A DNA stretch of 64,000 nt from contig NZ_JAGZMO010000002.1 of assembly GCF_018364065.1 (NCBI RefSeq), positions 310,001 through 374,000 on the forward strand, in the 5' to 3' direction. The notes beneath the pieces are model-generated. The model ran no database searches and was not told the DNA's origin. It worked only from the letters and a program-made list of their open reading frames with translations. The translations under genes were made by a program, and so were the position numbers. Below, piece by piece: positions 52,033 through 60,863 of the stretch. Each line of letters begins with the position of its first letter. Within the stretch, counting starts at the first letter, position 1. This DNA is from Veillonella sp. Lineage in GTDB: Bacteria > Bacillota > Negativicutes > Veillonellales > Veillonellaceae.

Positions 52033-53139
52033 TTACACATTGAAGCGGAAGTATGTAACGTCGCCGTCTTTCATGATGTATTCTTTACCTTCCAGACGTA
52101 CGAGGCCTTTTTCTTTCGCCGCATTTTGGCTGCCGCAAGCTACGAGGTCATCATAAGCTACGATTTCAGCACGAATGAAGCCTTTTTCAATGTCGGAGTG
52201 AATTTTACCGGCTGCTTGAGGTGCTTTTGTACCTTCTACGATTGTCCAAGCGCGAGCTTCCATTTCACCGGCTGTGAAGAAGTTGATAAGGCCCAATAGT
52301 GCATAGCTGGCTTTGATCAATTTATCCAAGCCGCTTTCAGTAAGACCTAATTCTTCCAAGAAGGAAGTAGCTTCTTCTTCGGATAATTCAGCAATTTCAG
52401 ATTCGATGCGGGCGGATACAACAACAACGCCGGAACCTTCTTTAGCTGCATACTCCTGAACGCGTTTTACATAGTCGTTACCGGAATAGTCGCTGATTTC
52501 ATCTTCGGAAATATTAGCTACATATAAGGATTTTTTAGCTGTAAGCAAGGTTAATTCCTTGAGTACTTCCAATTCTTCTTCTTCCAGACCTTGTGCACGA
52601 ACAGGGATGGCATCGCCAAGACCTTCGCTAACTTTTTCTAAAATAGGAAGTTCGATGCGTGCATCTTTGTCGCCGCTTTTGGCGATTTTTTCAATGCGCT
52701 GCTTGCGTTTTTCAACGGAATCAAGGTCAGCCAGACATAATTCTGTATTGATGATTTCAATGTCGCGAATCGGATCGATGGAACCGGATACGTGAGTGAT
52801 GTTAGGGTCATCGAAGCAACGTACAACCTGTGCAATAGCGTCAACCTGGCGGATATGGCTGAGGAATTTGTTACCCAAGCCTTCGCCTTTGGACGCACCG
52901 GCAACGAGACCGGCAATGTCTACGAAGCGCATAGCTGCAGGAATTACTTTCTTAGAGCCGAACATTTCAGCCAATTTATAAATGCGGTCATCAGGAACAT
53001 CTACAACGCCCACATTCGGTTCAATTGTACAGAACGGATAGTTAGCCGCTTCAGCGCCGGCTTTTGTAATAGCATTAAACAAGGTACTTTTACCAACATT
53101 TGGAAGGCCTACAATGCCCACTTCAAGATTTGTACTCAT
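52033..53139 (-). CDS. ychF: Redox-regulated ATPase YchF
   Basis: A 368-aa Obg-family P-loop protein that prefers ATP. G1 is GLPNVGKST near residue 11, G3 is DIAGLV, and the G4-like motif NISE replaces NKxD, as in YchF proteins. A coiled-coil insertion and the C-terminal TGS-like domain (INFFTAGEMEARAWTIVEG, ending in DGDVTYFRFNV) are present. It associates with ribosomes and is linked to stress responses. Length and motifs are normal. Its upstream gap 53140-53484 has only a small hairpin TATAGACG/CGTCTATA (53277-53298). Confidence 0.95.
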   Translation of the reverse strand: MSTNLEVGIVGLPNVGKSTLFNAITKAGAEAANYPFCTIEPNVGVVDVPDDRIYKLAEMFGSKKVIPAAMRFVDIAGLVAGASKGEGLGNKFLSHIRQVDAIAQVVRCFDDPNITHVSGSIDPIRDIEIINTELCLADLDSVEKRKQRIEKIAKSGDKDARIELPILEKVSEGLGDAIPVRAQGLEEEELEVLKELTLLTAKKSLYVANISEDEISDYSGNDYVKRVQEYAAKEGSGVVVVSARIESEIAELSEEEATSFLEELGLTESGLDKLIKASYALLGLINFFTAGEMEARAWTIVEGTKAPQAAGKIHSDIEKGFIRAEIVAYDDLVACGSQNAAKEKGLVRLEGKEYIMKDGDVTYFRFNV

Positions 53140-53484
53140 TCGATTCTCCTCATAGTAACAGACATGGATTACACAGTTAACTTCATCACAATAATATACT
53201 TGGATTATAAACAGAATCTCAATAATATAATGGATACAAAATTAGCTGCATGAATTAATCAGTTTTTTATGCAAGATATAGACGATTTGGCGTCTATACT
53301 GTAATATCTATTGATTTCAACAATATATTATAACATAGAAATACAGACCCTGTATAAGAAGCATCGAATAAAAGGCAATATTACACGAAATTATCTATTT
53401 TTAGACTACGTGCAAATTGGATCAAACGTAGCCGGCAGTCTTTAAGCTCAATTGTGGCTCAAGTGATAACATGGTTATTCGTAA

Positions 53485-54618
53485 CTATCCGTTTTTACGT
53501 TTATTTGTAAAGGACCACATGCTGATGAGTCCTACGATGACTATGAAGGTACACAGGGCCAGCACTTGAGGCCACAGGTACTCGAAACCGATCCCTTTCA
53601 GCATAATACCGCGGATAATGGTGAGGTAGAATGTCATAGGCACGAGGGCACCGATGTATTGGAAAATAGCATCCATGGCCACGCGAGGGAACATGAAGCC
53701 TGACAGTAAAATGCTTGGCATGTAAATCATGATAGACATTTGCATGGCTTGCAATTGTGTTTTTGCTACCGTGGAAATGAGTATGCCGAGGAGCAACGAG
53801 GCGATGAGGAAGATTGTTGTAGTGATGAAGAGTACAAAGAAGCTTCCCTGAAATGGTACATCAAAGAGAAACACACCGGCAATGAGTGTTACACCGGCTT
53901 GCACGTAACCGATAATTACATAGGGAATAACTTTACCTATGATGATTTCGTAATTTTTCAGCGGCGTTACCATGAGCTGCTCCAAGGTGCCCACTTCCTG
54001 CTCACGCACAATGGCCATGGCGGTAATACTCACCAAGGTCATAGTAATCATCATACTGATGATGCCCGGCACGATGTTGTAGGCCGTAAGAAAGTCCGGA
54101 TTGAACCAAGGACTGATTTTTACGTCAATGGCATTGCCGGACGGAACGGCCAAACCGGTGGCGAGCATGCGCTCCGATGTAATTTTCAAAGAACGTTGTT
54201 GGCCCAGCAATTGTGCCGTACTGATGGCGCTGTTGGCGGTCATATTGTCACTGGCATCGACAATGAGCTGCATTTCCGCCGTACGTCCATGCTTAATATC
54301 TTCGCTAAATGTAGGCGGAAAAGCCAGTGCCGCTACAGCTTTACCGGAATAAATACTGTCCAGCATGTCCTGATTGCTGTGTACATACTCCACCACATCA
54401 TAGTAAGATGTGCCGACAAATGCGTTGATAAGTTCCCGACTCTCCTCGCTTTGTGACTGGTCGTAAATGACCGTGGGTACGTGTTTTACGTCAGTGTTGA
54501 TGGCGTAGCCGAATATAATAAGCTGCATGAGCGGCATCAGAATCAACATGAGCAGGACGGCTTTATCCCGTTTCATTTGATTAAATTCTTTAATTAGTAT
54601 GGCCCAAATTCTCTGCAT
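53485..54618 (-). CDS. ABC-2 type transporter permease (YbhR/YhhJ-like)
   Basis: A 377-aa ABC-2 permease: one N-terminal membrane helix (about 20-40), a large extracytoplasmic domain (about 45-170), then five hydrophobic segments. The EQEVGTLEQLMVTPLKNYEIIIGK coupling-helix motif and SIMIYMPSILLSGFMFP are typical. ATG 54618 was preferred over an upstream GTG because of the GGAG position. Its start overlaps the end of the ABC ATPase gene by 29 bases. It is last in the tetR-hlyD-ABC-permease unit, like the ybhGFSR export system, though with a single permease. Confidence 0.9.
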   Translation of the reverse strand: MQRIWAILIKEFNQMKRDKAVLLMLILMPLMQLIIFGYAINTDVKHVPTVIYDQSQSEESRELINAFVGTSYYDVVEYVHSNQDMLDSIYSGKAVAALAFPPTFSEDIKHGRTAEMQLIVDASDNMTANSAISTAQLLGQQRSLKITSERMLATGLAVPSGNAIDVKISPWFNPDFLTAYNIVPGIISMMITMTLVSITAMAIVREQEVGTLEQLMVTPLKNYEIIIGKVIPYVIIGYVQAGVTLIAGVFLFDVPFQGSFFVLFITTTIFLIASLLLGILISTVAKTQLQAMQMSIMIYMPSILLSGFMFPRVAMDAIFQYIGALVPMTFYLTIIRGIMLKGIGFEYLWPQVLALCTFIVIVGLISMWSFTNKRKNG

Positions 54619-56122
54619 ATTCAGCACTCCTAGCTTGTTTCATATAATAAATAAACGCATCTTCCAGATTATGGGCACCCGGTGTAGTTTCTTTTAATAC
54701 ATTAGGACGGCCTTCGACAATTTTTTGGCCCTTGTCCATAAATAGGATGCGGTCGCATTGTTCGGCTTCGTCCATGAAGTGGGTGGTTACTAAAATTGTG
54801 GTTCCCCGGTCGGATAATTTGTTGATGACGGCCCAAAATTGGCGGCGCGTCAACGGATCTACACCGCTGGTCGGTTCATCCAGGTACACGATGGCCGGTT
54901 TATGTAAAATGGCGGCGCCTAACGAAGCGCGTTGGCGCCAGCCCGTCGGCAATTCACGAACCAGGCGATTTTTAATGTCGTGTAACTCTAGTTCATCGAT
55001 GACAGTATTGATGCGTTCGGCTAACTCGGCCGGTTTTAATCCATAAACCCGACCGTAAAATTCGAGATTCTCCATGACGGTTAAATCGGCATAGAGACTA
55101 AATTTTTGGGACATATAGCCCAACTTGGACTTGATGAGTGCCACATGGTTTGTCACATCCGTATCGAGCACTTCGATTAGTCCGGTTGTAGGTGCTAAGG
55201 TGCCGCAGAGCATGCGGATCGTAGTCGATTTACCGCAGCCGTTGGAGCCGAGAAGTCCGAAGATTTCTCCTTCTTTGATGGTCAAATCTAGATTGTTCAC
55301 AGCTGTAAAATTGCCGAATCGGCGCACCAAATCCTGCGTTTGAATAACGACCGGTTTATGGGCGAGTCGCTCGAATTCATGCTGTACCGTATAATTGGCG
55401 GTAAGTTCGTTATTTTTATTAACGAGGCGAATATATACCTCGTCCAATGTTTGATTTGAACTCACCTCCGTTTGATCTCGTAATTCCTGCGGCGTGCCGA
55501 GGGCTAATATTTGACCGGCTTCAAAAAAGGCGATTTGCGTACAATAGTCGGCTTCATCCATGAATGGAGTGGCGACTACCACCGTGGTGCCGTTTTGGTT
55601 GATTTTTTTTATTAAAGTCCATAGCTCGCGGCGTGATAAGGGGTCAACACCGGTTGAAGGTTCGTCCAAGATAAGTAACTTCGGTGTATTTAAGAGAGCT
55701 ACGGCTAAGGCGAGCTTCTGTTTCATACCGCCGGATAAATCATTGGCCATGCGCTCTTTAAAATTGCCAAGTCCTACATATTCGGCGAGCGTATCACATT
55801 TATTGTACAGCTCTTCATTGGTGAGACCGTATAAACGGCCGTATAGCTCGAGGTTTTCGTACACACTCAGATTGGGATATAAAGCAAAGAGTTGTGATAC
55901 GTAGCCGATGGTATGTTTTATATCGAGTGGTGAGGCACCGTTAATGGAGACAGCCCCTTCACTAGGGGTGATGAGGCCGCATAGTATGCGTAGGAGCGAT
56001 GATTTGCCGGCACCGTCGGCACCGACCAGGCCGAACATTTCGCCGTCCGGAATGGTCAGGTTAATGCCGTTCAGAGCTTGCACCTGGCCGTAATGTTTGT
56101 GGAGATTTTGAATGGTAATCAT
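54590..56122 (-). CDS. ABC transporter with two ATP-binding domains (YbhF-like)
   Basis: A 510-aa tandem ATPase. Domain 1 has Walker A GADGAGKSS, signature LSGGMKQK and Walker B LLILDEPSTG. Domain 2 has Walker A GSNGCGKST, signature-like LPTGWRQRASL and Walker B IVYLDEPTSG. Domain 2 lacks the usual LSGG and has PTGW, as reported for YbhF-type proteins. Its start overlaps the HlyD stop (ATGA). It drives the permease at 53.5 kb; multidrug or lipid export is likely. Confidence 0.92.
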   Translation of the reverse strand: MITIQNLHKHYGQVQALNGINLTIPDGEMFGLVGADGAGKSSLLRILCGLITPSEGAVSINGASPLDIKHTIGYVSQLFALYPNLSVYENLELYGRLYGLTNEELYNKCDTLAEYVGLGNFKERMANDLSGGMKQKLALAVALLNTPKLLILDEPSTGVDPLSRRELWTLIKKINQNGTTVVVATPFMDEADYCTQIAFFEAGQILALGTPQELRDQTEVSSNQTLDEVYIRLVNKNNELTANYTVQHEFERLAHKPVVIQTQDLVRRFGNFTAVNNLDLTIKEGEIFGLLGSNGCGKSTTIRMLCGTLAPTTGLIEVLDTDVTNHVALIKSKLGYMSQKFSLYADLTVMENLEFYGRVYGLKPAELAERINTVIDELELHDIKNRLVRELPTGWRQRASLGAAILHKPAIVYLDEPTSGVDPLTRRQFWAVINKLSDRGTTILVTTHFMDEAEQCDRILFMDKGQKIVEGRPNVLKETTPGAHNLEDAFIYYMKQARSAEYAENLGHTN

Positions 56123-57093
56123 AGAATCACCACATCCACAGGCATACCCGGTTTCAGAATTTCTTGACCGTTATTTACTTTGATGCGAACTTTGTATACT
56201 AAGTTATGGCGTTCCGTTTTGGTGATGCTTTGACGCGGTGTATACTCCGCTTCAGGGCTAATGCGTTCAATGTAGCCCTCAAAGATTTGGTCAGGCAAAC
56301 CGTCTACTTTAATTTGCGCTTTGTCGCCTACTTTAATAAGTGCCAGTTGTTCGGTGGATACATAAATATGAACCCATGCATCCTGCATATCCGCGATGGT
56401 CAACACAGGAGCGCCGGCTTTAACATATTCGCCTTTATTGTAGTTTTTTGTTAAAACGAGGCCGTTAACAGGGCTTTTCATAATTAAATCTTCCACCTTG
56501 CTTTGGGCGGATGCCACATTAGCATTCAACGCATCTACCTGTGCCTGGGCGGCGGCAATTTGCTGAATGCGTGTGCCTTGCAGTAATTCCTGATAATCGG
56601 CTGTGGCTTTAGCAAGGTTCTGTTGCGCTACATCATAGGCTTGTTGTTTTTGATCGCGTAATTGAGCTGATACAGCGTCTTCCGCATATAGAGCATTGTA
56701 GCGACTCAGTTCCTTTTGCGCCTGGTCACGGGAAACAGTAGCGGAGTCAACCAAGGCTTTGTAGGCTTTGATTTGGTCTTCGCGCGCACCGGCCTGTAAA
56801 TCCGCTAAGTTGGCGGCCCCTTGAGCCAGGGATGCTTTGGCGGCATCAAGTGCTGTGTTGGTGGTCGGCTCCGATAAGGTGAACAGTGTTTCACCGGCAG
56901 TGATGCGGCTGCCTAAATCGACGTCCAGTCCTTCAATATAACCGCTGCTGCGCGGTGTAATATCGTATTGATGTACTTCAATGGTGCCGACTGTATTTAC
57001 TTTACCGGTGGTCGTTTTTGGATAGAAATAGTAGATGGCGATGCCGATTAAAAGAATCAGGAGCAGGCCGATGGGAATGTATTTCTTTTTCAT
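56119..57093 (-). CDS. HlyD family secretion adaptor (YbhG-like)
   Basis: A 324-aa membrane fusion protein. An N-terminal membrane anchor (about 6-24), a first lipoyl half (SSGYIEGLDVDLGSRITAGE), a long helical hairpin rich in Ala/Gln (about 75-190), a second lipoyl half (MKSPVNGLVLTKNYNKGEYV) and a beta-barrel with AQIKVDGLPDQIFEGYIERI are seen in order. It links the ABC pump to the outer envelope. It lies 31 bp after the TetR gene. Confidence 0.91.
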   Translation of the reverse strand: MKKKYIPIGLLLILLIGIAIYYFYPKTTTGKVNTVGTIEVHQYDITPRSSGYIEGLDVDLGSRITAGETLFTLSEPTTNTALDAAKASLAQGAANLADLQAGAREDQIKAYKALVDSATVSRDQAQKELSRYNALYAEDAVSAQLRDQKQQAYDVAQQNLAKATADYQELLQGTRIQQIAAAQAQVDALNANVASAQSKVEDLIMKSPVNGLVLTKNYNKGEYVKAGAPVLTIADMQDAWVHIYVSTEQLALIKVGDKAQIKVDGLPDQIFEGYIERISPEAEYTPRQSITKTERHNLVYKVRIKVNNGQEILKPGMPVDVVIL

Positions 57094-57124
57094 AAAAGAC
57101 TCCTTTTAAGGTATATGATTCTAC

Positions 57125-57742
57125 TTAGTGTTCCGGGAAATAGGTATCAAAAAAGAATTGTAGTGATGCTTTGGTTTCCTCCGGTGAAATGAAGATATCG
57201 TTCATTGTCTTAACGGCTTCATTGATAGAGGCGCTGTAAATCGTTGGAAAGACTAACATGGAAATTAGATGACTGAACGTAAATCGAGTCATATGGCGTA
57301 TCGTTTCCTCCGATGCGTTCGGTTGTTGTTCTTTTATGAGCAGCATAATATGCCTCATTATTTTGACAACGCCTTGAGCCCGTAAGAATTTAATATAGGA
57401 CATCTGCGTCGGGTAAGTCTGTTTAGATGAAAAGAGATAGTAAATAAATTTTTTATGCTTTGCCAAATGTTGTTGGTATTGAATTAAAAAGTCGAATAGG
57501 CGCTGTCTGGTCGGTTTGCTTTCGTCATCTAAGAGTGTAAAAAACTCTTTAGCGCGCATGAGGATCTGATTGATTACTTCATTGAACAGATTATCCTTGT
57601 TTTTAAAATGGTAATTGACGAGTGCCACATTGACGTCGGCTTCGGCAGCAATCATGCGCACTGTTATACTGCTAATATCGTCGTTATCAAGCATTAAACG
57701 ATAGGTTGTATTGATGATTTTATCCTTAGTTGATTCGGCCAT
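57125..57742 (-). CDS. TetR/AcrR family regulator
   Basis: A 205-aa TetR-type repressor. The N-terminal helix-turn-helix reads INTTYRLMLDNDDISSITVRMIAAEADVNVALVNYHFKNK, where NYHF is the family hallmark. The C-terminal ligand domain is poorly conserved. ATG 57742 was chosen behind AGGAG; the longest frame adds eight codons without a site. It is first in the efflux operon, with two perfect 15-bp palindromes 50-95 bases upstream, so it probably represses its own operon until an exported compound binds. Confidence 0.9.
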   Translation of the reverse strand: MAESTKDKIINTTYRLMLDNDDISSITVRMIAAEADVNVALVNYHFKNKDNLFNEVINQILMRAKEFFTLLDDESKPTRQRLFDFLIQYQQHLAKHKKFIYYLFSSKQTYPTQMSYIKFLRAQGVVKIMRHIMLLIKEQQPNASEETIRHMTRFTFSHLISMLVFPTIYSASINEAVKTMNDIFISPEETKASLQFFFDTYFPEH

Positions 57743-57793
57743 AATATATTCTCCTATGTATTGCAACGTACTTATACAGATTAATAATAAAAT

Positions 57794-57837
57794 TTAAACA
57801 GTGTTTAACTTACAACTTCATTTTAAACACTGTTTAA
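57794..57837. promoter_or_regulatory. Two TetR-type operators
   Basis: TTAAACAGTGTTTAA (57794-57808) and TTAAACACTGTTTAA (57823-57837) are perfect palindromes with the same half-site, their centres 29 bp apart, upstream of the TetR-type gene. Confidence 0.85.
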
Positions 57838-57904
57838 ATAAAAAGCAAGCGTATTTTACAACAATATGAAATAGTTAATTGTTAATTTAAAAATAATAAA
57901 AAAA

Positions 57905-57935
57905 ACAGCTTGAAGAAAATATATCTTCAAGCTGC
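57905..57935 (-). terminator. Terminator after the HxlR gene
   Basis: CAGCTTGAAGA / TCTTCAAGCTG; on the minus strand it is followed by a run of seven or more T. Confidence 0.88.
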
Positions 57936-58023
57936 TCTTTGGATTTTAGGAGTTATTATTGAAATAAGTTTTTAATAGTTTTTTATTGATGCTGGGGGAT
58001 CGTTTACTTACTTTTTTCCTGTA

Positions 58024-58374
58024 TTAATTACAGGACGTTTCTTTTGGTAAAATGCGGTCCCACATATAGGTTTTTCCCCAATCGCACATAGCTTCAATAA
58101 TGGGAGCCAATGTTAGGCCGAATTCAGTCAAACTATATTCTGTTTTAGGAGGGACTACAGGATACACTTTTCGCTGAATCACACCTGTTTCTTCTAATTC
58201 TCGCAATTGTTGAGTTAACATTTTAGGCGTAGCCTGAGGAATGACGCGTTGCAATTCACTGTAGCGATGAGTGCGTTCCAATAAATGCCACAAGATAATG
58301 CATTTATATTTACCGCCCAGCAGGCTGAGAGCCGCTTCAACAGGGCATTGGAACATAGAATTTTTTGTAGCCAT
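58024..58374 (-). CDS. HxlR family transcriptional regulator
   Basis: A 116-aa winged-helix regulator. It has CPVEAALSLLGGKYKCIILWHLLERTHRYSELQR, IPQATPKMLTQQLRELEETGVI and VPPKTEYSLTEFGLTL, which is the full HxlR pattern. The N-terminal Cys (CPVEAALSLLGGK) is the position used as redox sensor in some members, so response to oxidants or electrophiles is possible. It follows the SRPBCC gene by 28 bp in one operon. Confidence 0.93.
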   Translation of the reverse strand: MATKNSMFQCPVEAALSLLGGKYKCIILWHLLERTHRYSELQRVIPQATPKMLTQQLRELEETGVIQRKVYPVVPPKTEYSLTEFGLTLAPIIEAMCDWGKTYMWDRILPKETSCN

Positions 58375-58402
58375 TAATAATCCCTTCCTAAATAATAAAT
58401 TC

Positions 58403-58924
58403 TTATTTGCCGGCTTTGGCTTTTAATAACGTAGCCGCTAAGCCGCGGAGCCAATCCTGATGGCCGATATTCATCGGGTCAGTTGGATCTTCGTGTAACG
58501 CAACGGCCGGTTTGCCGATTTGAGATTCCTGTGTGAGAATGCGCACGCGGTTTTCAGATAAATCTTCAATAAGCCAAGCGTGGATAACATCGAGGCGATG
58601 TTCTTCGTCACCTTCAGCCCAACCATGCCAAGCTAAGCGGCCCGGTTGATCTCCGGATGGAGCTTCAAATTCGGTAATTTCAGCTTCGATAGGAAAGCCG
58701 AATGTTTTGAAACGAAAACGGGTATTTTCAGCGAGCTTCGTGCCTTTAGTGTTATCAAATTCTACATCGGCCACATTTTTATAATAGGTAGGCCAAATGG
58801 CTGTATCGATTAAATTTTCAAAAGCTTCTGCAGCTGTAACACCTTGGATAATCACTTCATTGGAAGCAAAATTGTCGGTTGTACCCGGTAAATATTCGTG
58901 TGGCCAATTAATTTCATGTAACAT
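58403..58924 (-). CDS. SRPBCC (START-like) domain protein
   Basis: A 173-aa protein of the polyketide-cyclase/START-like fold: SNEVIIQGVTAAEAFENLID, then WPTYYKNVADVEF, RFRFKTFGFPIEAEITEFE and RVRILTQESQIG, with an amphipathic C-terminal helix. Such proteins enclose a hydrophobic ligand. Pairing with HxlR suggests that it binds or detoxifies the compound sensed. No enzymatic residue can be assigned. Confidence 0.82.
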   Translation of the reverse strand: MLHEINWPHEYLPGTTDNFASNEVIIQGVTAAEAFENLIDTAIWPTYYKNVADVEFDNTKGTKLAENTRFRFKTFGFPIEAEITEFEAPSGDQPGRLAWHGWAEGDEEHRLDVIHAWLIEDLSENRVRILTQESQIGKPAVALHEDPTDPMNIGHQDWLRGLAATLLKAKAGK

Positions 58925-59067
58925 AGTTTATCTCCTTATATTGTATCATAGTCTTTATATGTATTTAGTCTCATAACGATGTTCACATTGATGAATCGCG
59001 TGACTCTATTTGTAATTCTATTAATGAATTGTTGTATTGAAAATTATTCTTATCAGCTGATGAGTTC

Positions 59068-59114
59068 ATTATAGGCTAAATGATGTTTTTAAGGAAGAAT
59101 GCACTTTAAAGTGC
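59068..59114 (-). promoter_or_regulatory. Promoter with palindromic activator-like site for SRPBCC-HxlR
   Basis: On the minus strand a good -10 (TATAAT, 59073-59068) stands 17 bases from a poor -35 (TTCCTT, 59096-59091). A perfect palindrome GCACTTTAAAGTGC (59101-59114) touches the upstream side of the -35. This fits activation by a dimeric regulator such as the operon's own HxlR. Confidence 0.55.
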
Positions 59115-59136
59115 TATAGTACCCAAAAAGAAAGAA

Positions 59137-59250
59137 ATGGATAGTTGCAGTGATTATTAACGATAGATACGTATAGTTACGGTAATTAATAAGGATAGAC
59201 AAATATAGTGACAGTGATTAGTAAGGATAAAGATAAGTGGTTACAGTTTT
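59137..59250 (+). repeat. Three and a half degenerate copies of a 33-bp unit
   Basis: Units of the form TATAGTTAC(G/A)GT(A/G)ATTA then TAAGGATAGACAA start near 59139, 59172, 59204 and 59237. Non-coding, between the SRPBCC promoter and the ddh terminator. Confidence 0.7.
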
Positions 59251-59273
59251 TAATAGTTAATTGTTAATTGTAA

Positions 59274-59311
59274 TAAAAAAGCTATGCCTCGTTGTAAGGC
59301 ATAGCTTTTAA
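59274..59311. terminator. Terminator after ddh
   Basis: AAAAAGCTATGCCT / AGGCATAGCTTTTA stem, T-rich on the minus strand. Confidence 0.88.
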
Positions 59312-59354
59312 TATATTATATGGTATTAGTAAGACTCTTATAGAAATAAGCTTC

Positions 59355-60329
59355 TTATAGAGAATGAGCTCTCAATTCTTCAGCGCTGTGGGAAGAAATC
59401 CAAGCCGGAGGAATGTCGAACACTGTGAATGCACCGGTGCCACCATGTTGGCCTAAACGGAAAATGCCGCGTGCATAGGCAGTTAATACAGAACCGGTAA
59501 ATTCAGGGTTGCTGTCCAATTTCAAGGAGTATTCCACTACGTGGCGAGTACCGGTAGTGCTTTCGCCGCTGCGAAGTACGAAGCCGCCATGAGGAATGCC
59601 TTTGTGGTTTTTATCCAATTCTTCCTGGGAAATGAAGTTTACGATTGTTTCATAACCTACGAAGTAGTTTTCCATAGTTTTGATTTCGTTTTCAATCTTA
59701 GCTTTGTCAGCGCCTTCTGCGGCAACAACATAGCATTCGCGAATATGACCGCTTTGTGCAGTTACTTCAGGAGTACCGCCTTGGCGAATTTCGTTTAAGT
59801 ATTCTTCGCGAGGTACAGTGTATTGACGAGCGTCAAGTACGCCATCGATACGGCGAATTGCATCGGAGTGACCTTGGCTTACGCCGCGACCCCAGAATGT
59901 GTAGGATTTGCCTTGTGGTAAAATGCTTTCAGCGAATACACGTTGTAAGGAGAACATACCTGGATCCCAACCGCAGGAGATCAATGCTGCATTGCCACCT
60001 TCTTTAGCAGCTTTATTTACATTGTCAAAATGTTCAGGAATGCGCGCATGTGTATCGAAGCTGTCGATTACTGTAAAATGTTTAGCCACCATTGGTGTTT
60101 GTTCGATAAGGTCTGTCGCGGAACCGCCGCAAAGAACCATAACGTCGATTTTACCTTTGAAGCTTTCCAATTCATCCATTGTGTGACTAGGTACACCACT
60201 TACTGTTTGTAAGCCGGAACGACGGGAAAATACACCAACAAGTTCCATGTCCGGTTGTAATTGAACGGACGCTTCCACACCGCGGCCAAGGTTGCCGTAG
60301 CCTACGATACCAATTCTGATTTTGCTCAT
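59355..60329 (-). CDS. ddh: meso-diaminopimelate dehydrogenase
   Basis: A 324-aa NADPH-dependent enzyme that aminates tetrahydrodipicolinate straight to meso-DAP, giving lysine and peptidoglycan precursors in one step. The N-terminal Rossmann motif is RIGIVGYGNLGRGVEASV. The substrate region has ALISCGWDPGMFSLQRVF, TFWGRGVSQGHSDAIRRIDGV and the C-terminal PHGGFVLRSG, which match the family. The start was set at ATG 60329 with AGGAGG upstream. It is monocistronic and not linked to other dap genes here. Confidence 0.92.
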   Translation of the reverse strand: MSKIRIGIVGYGNLGRGVEASVQLQPDMELVGVFSRRSGLQTVSGVPSHTMDELESFKGKIDVMVLCGGSATDLIEQTPMVAKHFTVIDSFDTHARIPEHFDNVNKAAKEGGNAALISCGWDPGMFSLQRVFAESILPQGKSYTFWGRGVSQGHSDAIRRIDGVLDARQYTVPREEYLNEIRQGGTPEVTAQSGHIRECYVVAAEGADKAKIENEIKTMENYFVGYETIVNFISQEELDKNHKGIPHGGFVLRSGESTTGTRHVVEYSLKLDSNPEFTGSVLTAYARGIFRLGQHGGTGAFTVFDIPPAWISSHSAEELRAHSL

Positions 60330-60755
60330 AATTAATCCTCCTGTAAATAACAAGTGCAATATTATCTATTTAATAGGGCTTGTATTACAAATACGTTAGA
60401 TTAGACGTTAGATTAGACTTTATATTAAACGTCTAACTTGAAAGATTATCTTGAAAGACTCTCTCATATAATATTTATTCAAGTATACAACGTCCTCATG
60501 ATGATGTACAGACAATTTTCTATAGAATTTTAGAAAAGTAAATATAAGGAAATGGAATAGACCATATGAAGGTCACATAGATATGGAGATTATATAGAAG
60601 TATAGAAGAGAAATGTAAACAAAAAGTATATATAATATAAGAGGGCGAATATGTAATATACCGCCAGGGAAGCAGAATATAAGGGAATGGGGTAAAAAAT
60701 CGGGGAAATGACTATGCAATGCGCAAAAATTTACATGTTTTTGAAGTAAAATTGC
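60330..60755. other. Intergenic region, AT-rich, small direct repeats
   Basis: ACGTTAGATTAG occurs twice in tandem (60393, 60405), followed by an inverted partial copy (AACGTCTAAC, about 60429) and a CTTGAAAGA duplication. The rest is A-rich with no gene. A minus-strand reading frame near 60573-60761 is low-complexity and rejected. Confidence 0.5.
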
Positions 60756-60784
60756 TTGCAATCTGCCTGACTATAAGATATAAT
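60756..60784 (+). promoter_or_regulatory. Promoter of rpsF-ssb-rpsR
   Basis: TTGCAA (60756-60761), 17 bases, TATAAT (60779-60784). The leader then forms CCCCTAT ggaag ATAGGGG (60816-60834), a candidate for feedback binding by S6:S18. Confidence 0.7.
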
Positions 60785-60863
60785 AGTAAAGCTTATTGAT
60801 GGTAAGCGCTTCCTACCCCTATGGAAGATAGGGGCATATGTCCAAAAGAGGAGGTGATTTTGT

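Noticed and set aside
52792..53253. 153-codon plus-strand frame opposite the start of ychF
   Set aside because: Antisense to a gene with intact P-loop motifs; no domain or ribosome site.
53277..53298. TATAGACG/CGTCTATA hairpin upstream of ychF as a terminator
   Set aside because: Short stem with no T run on either strand; function not supportable.
53740..54456. 238-codon plus-strand frame opposite the ABC-2 permease
   Set aside because: Antisense shadow; Gly/His/Arg-rich product and no ribosome site.
60573..60761. 62-codon minus-strand frame before rpsF
   Set aside because: Ile/Phe/Leu-rich, no ribosome site, overlaps the rpsF promoter.
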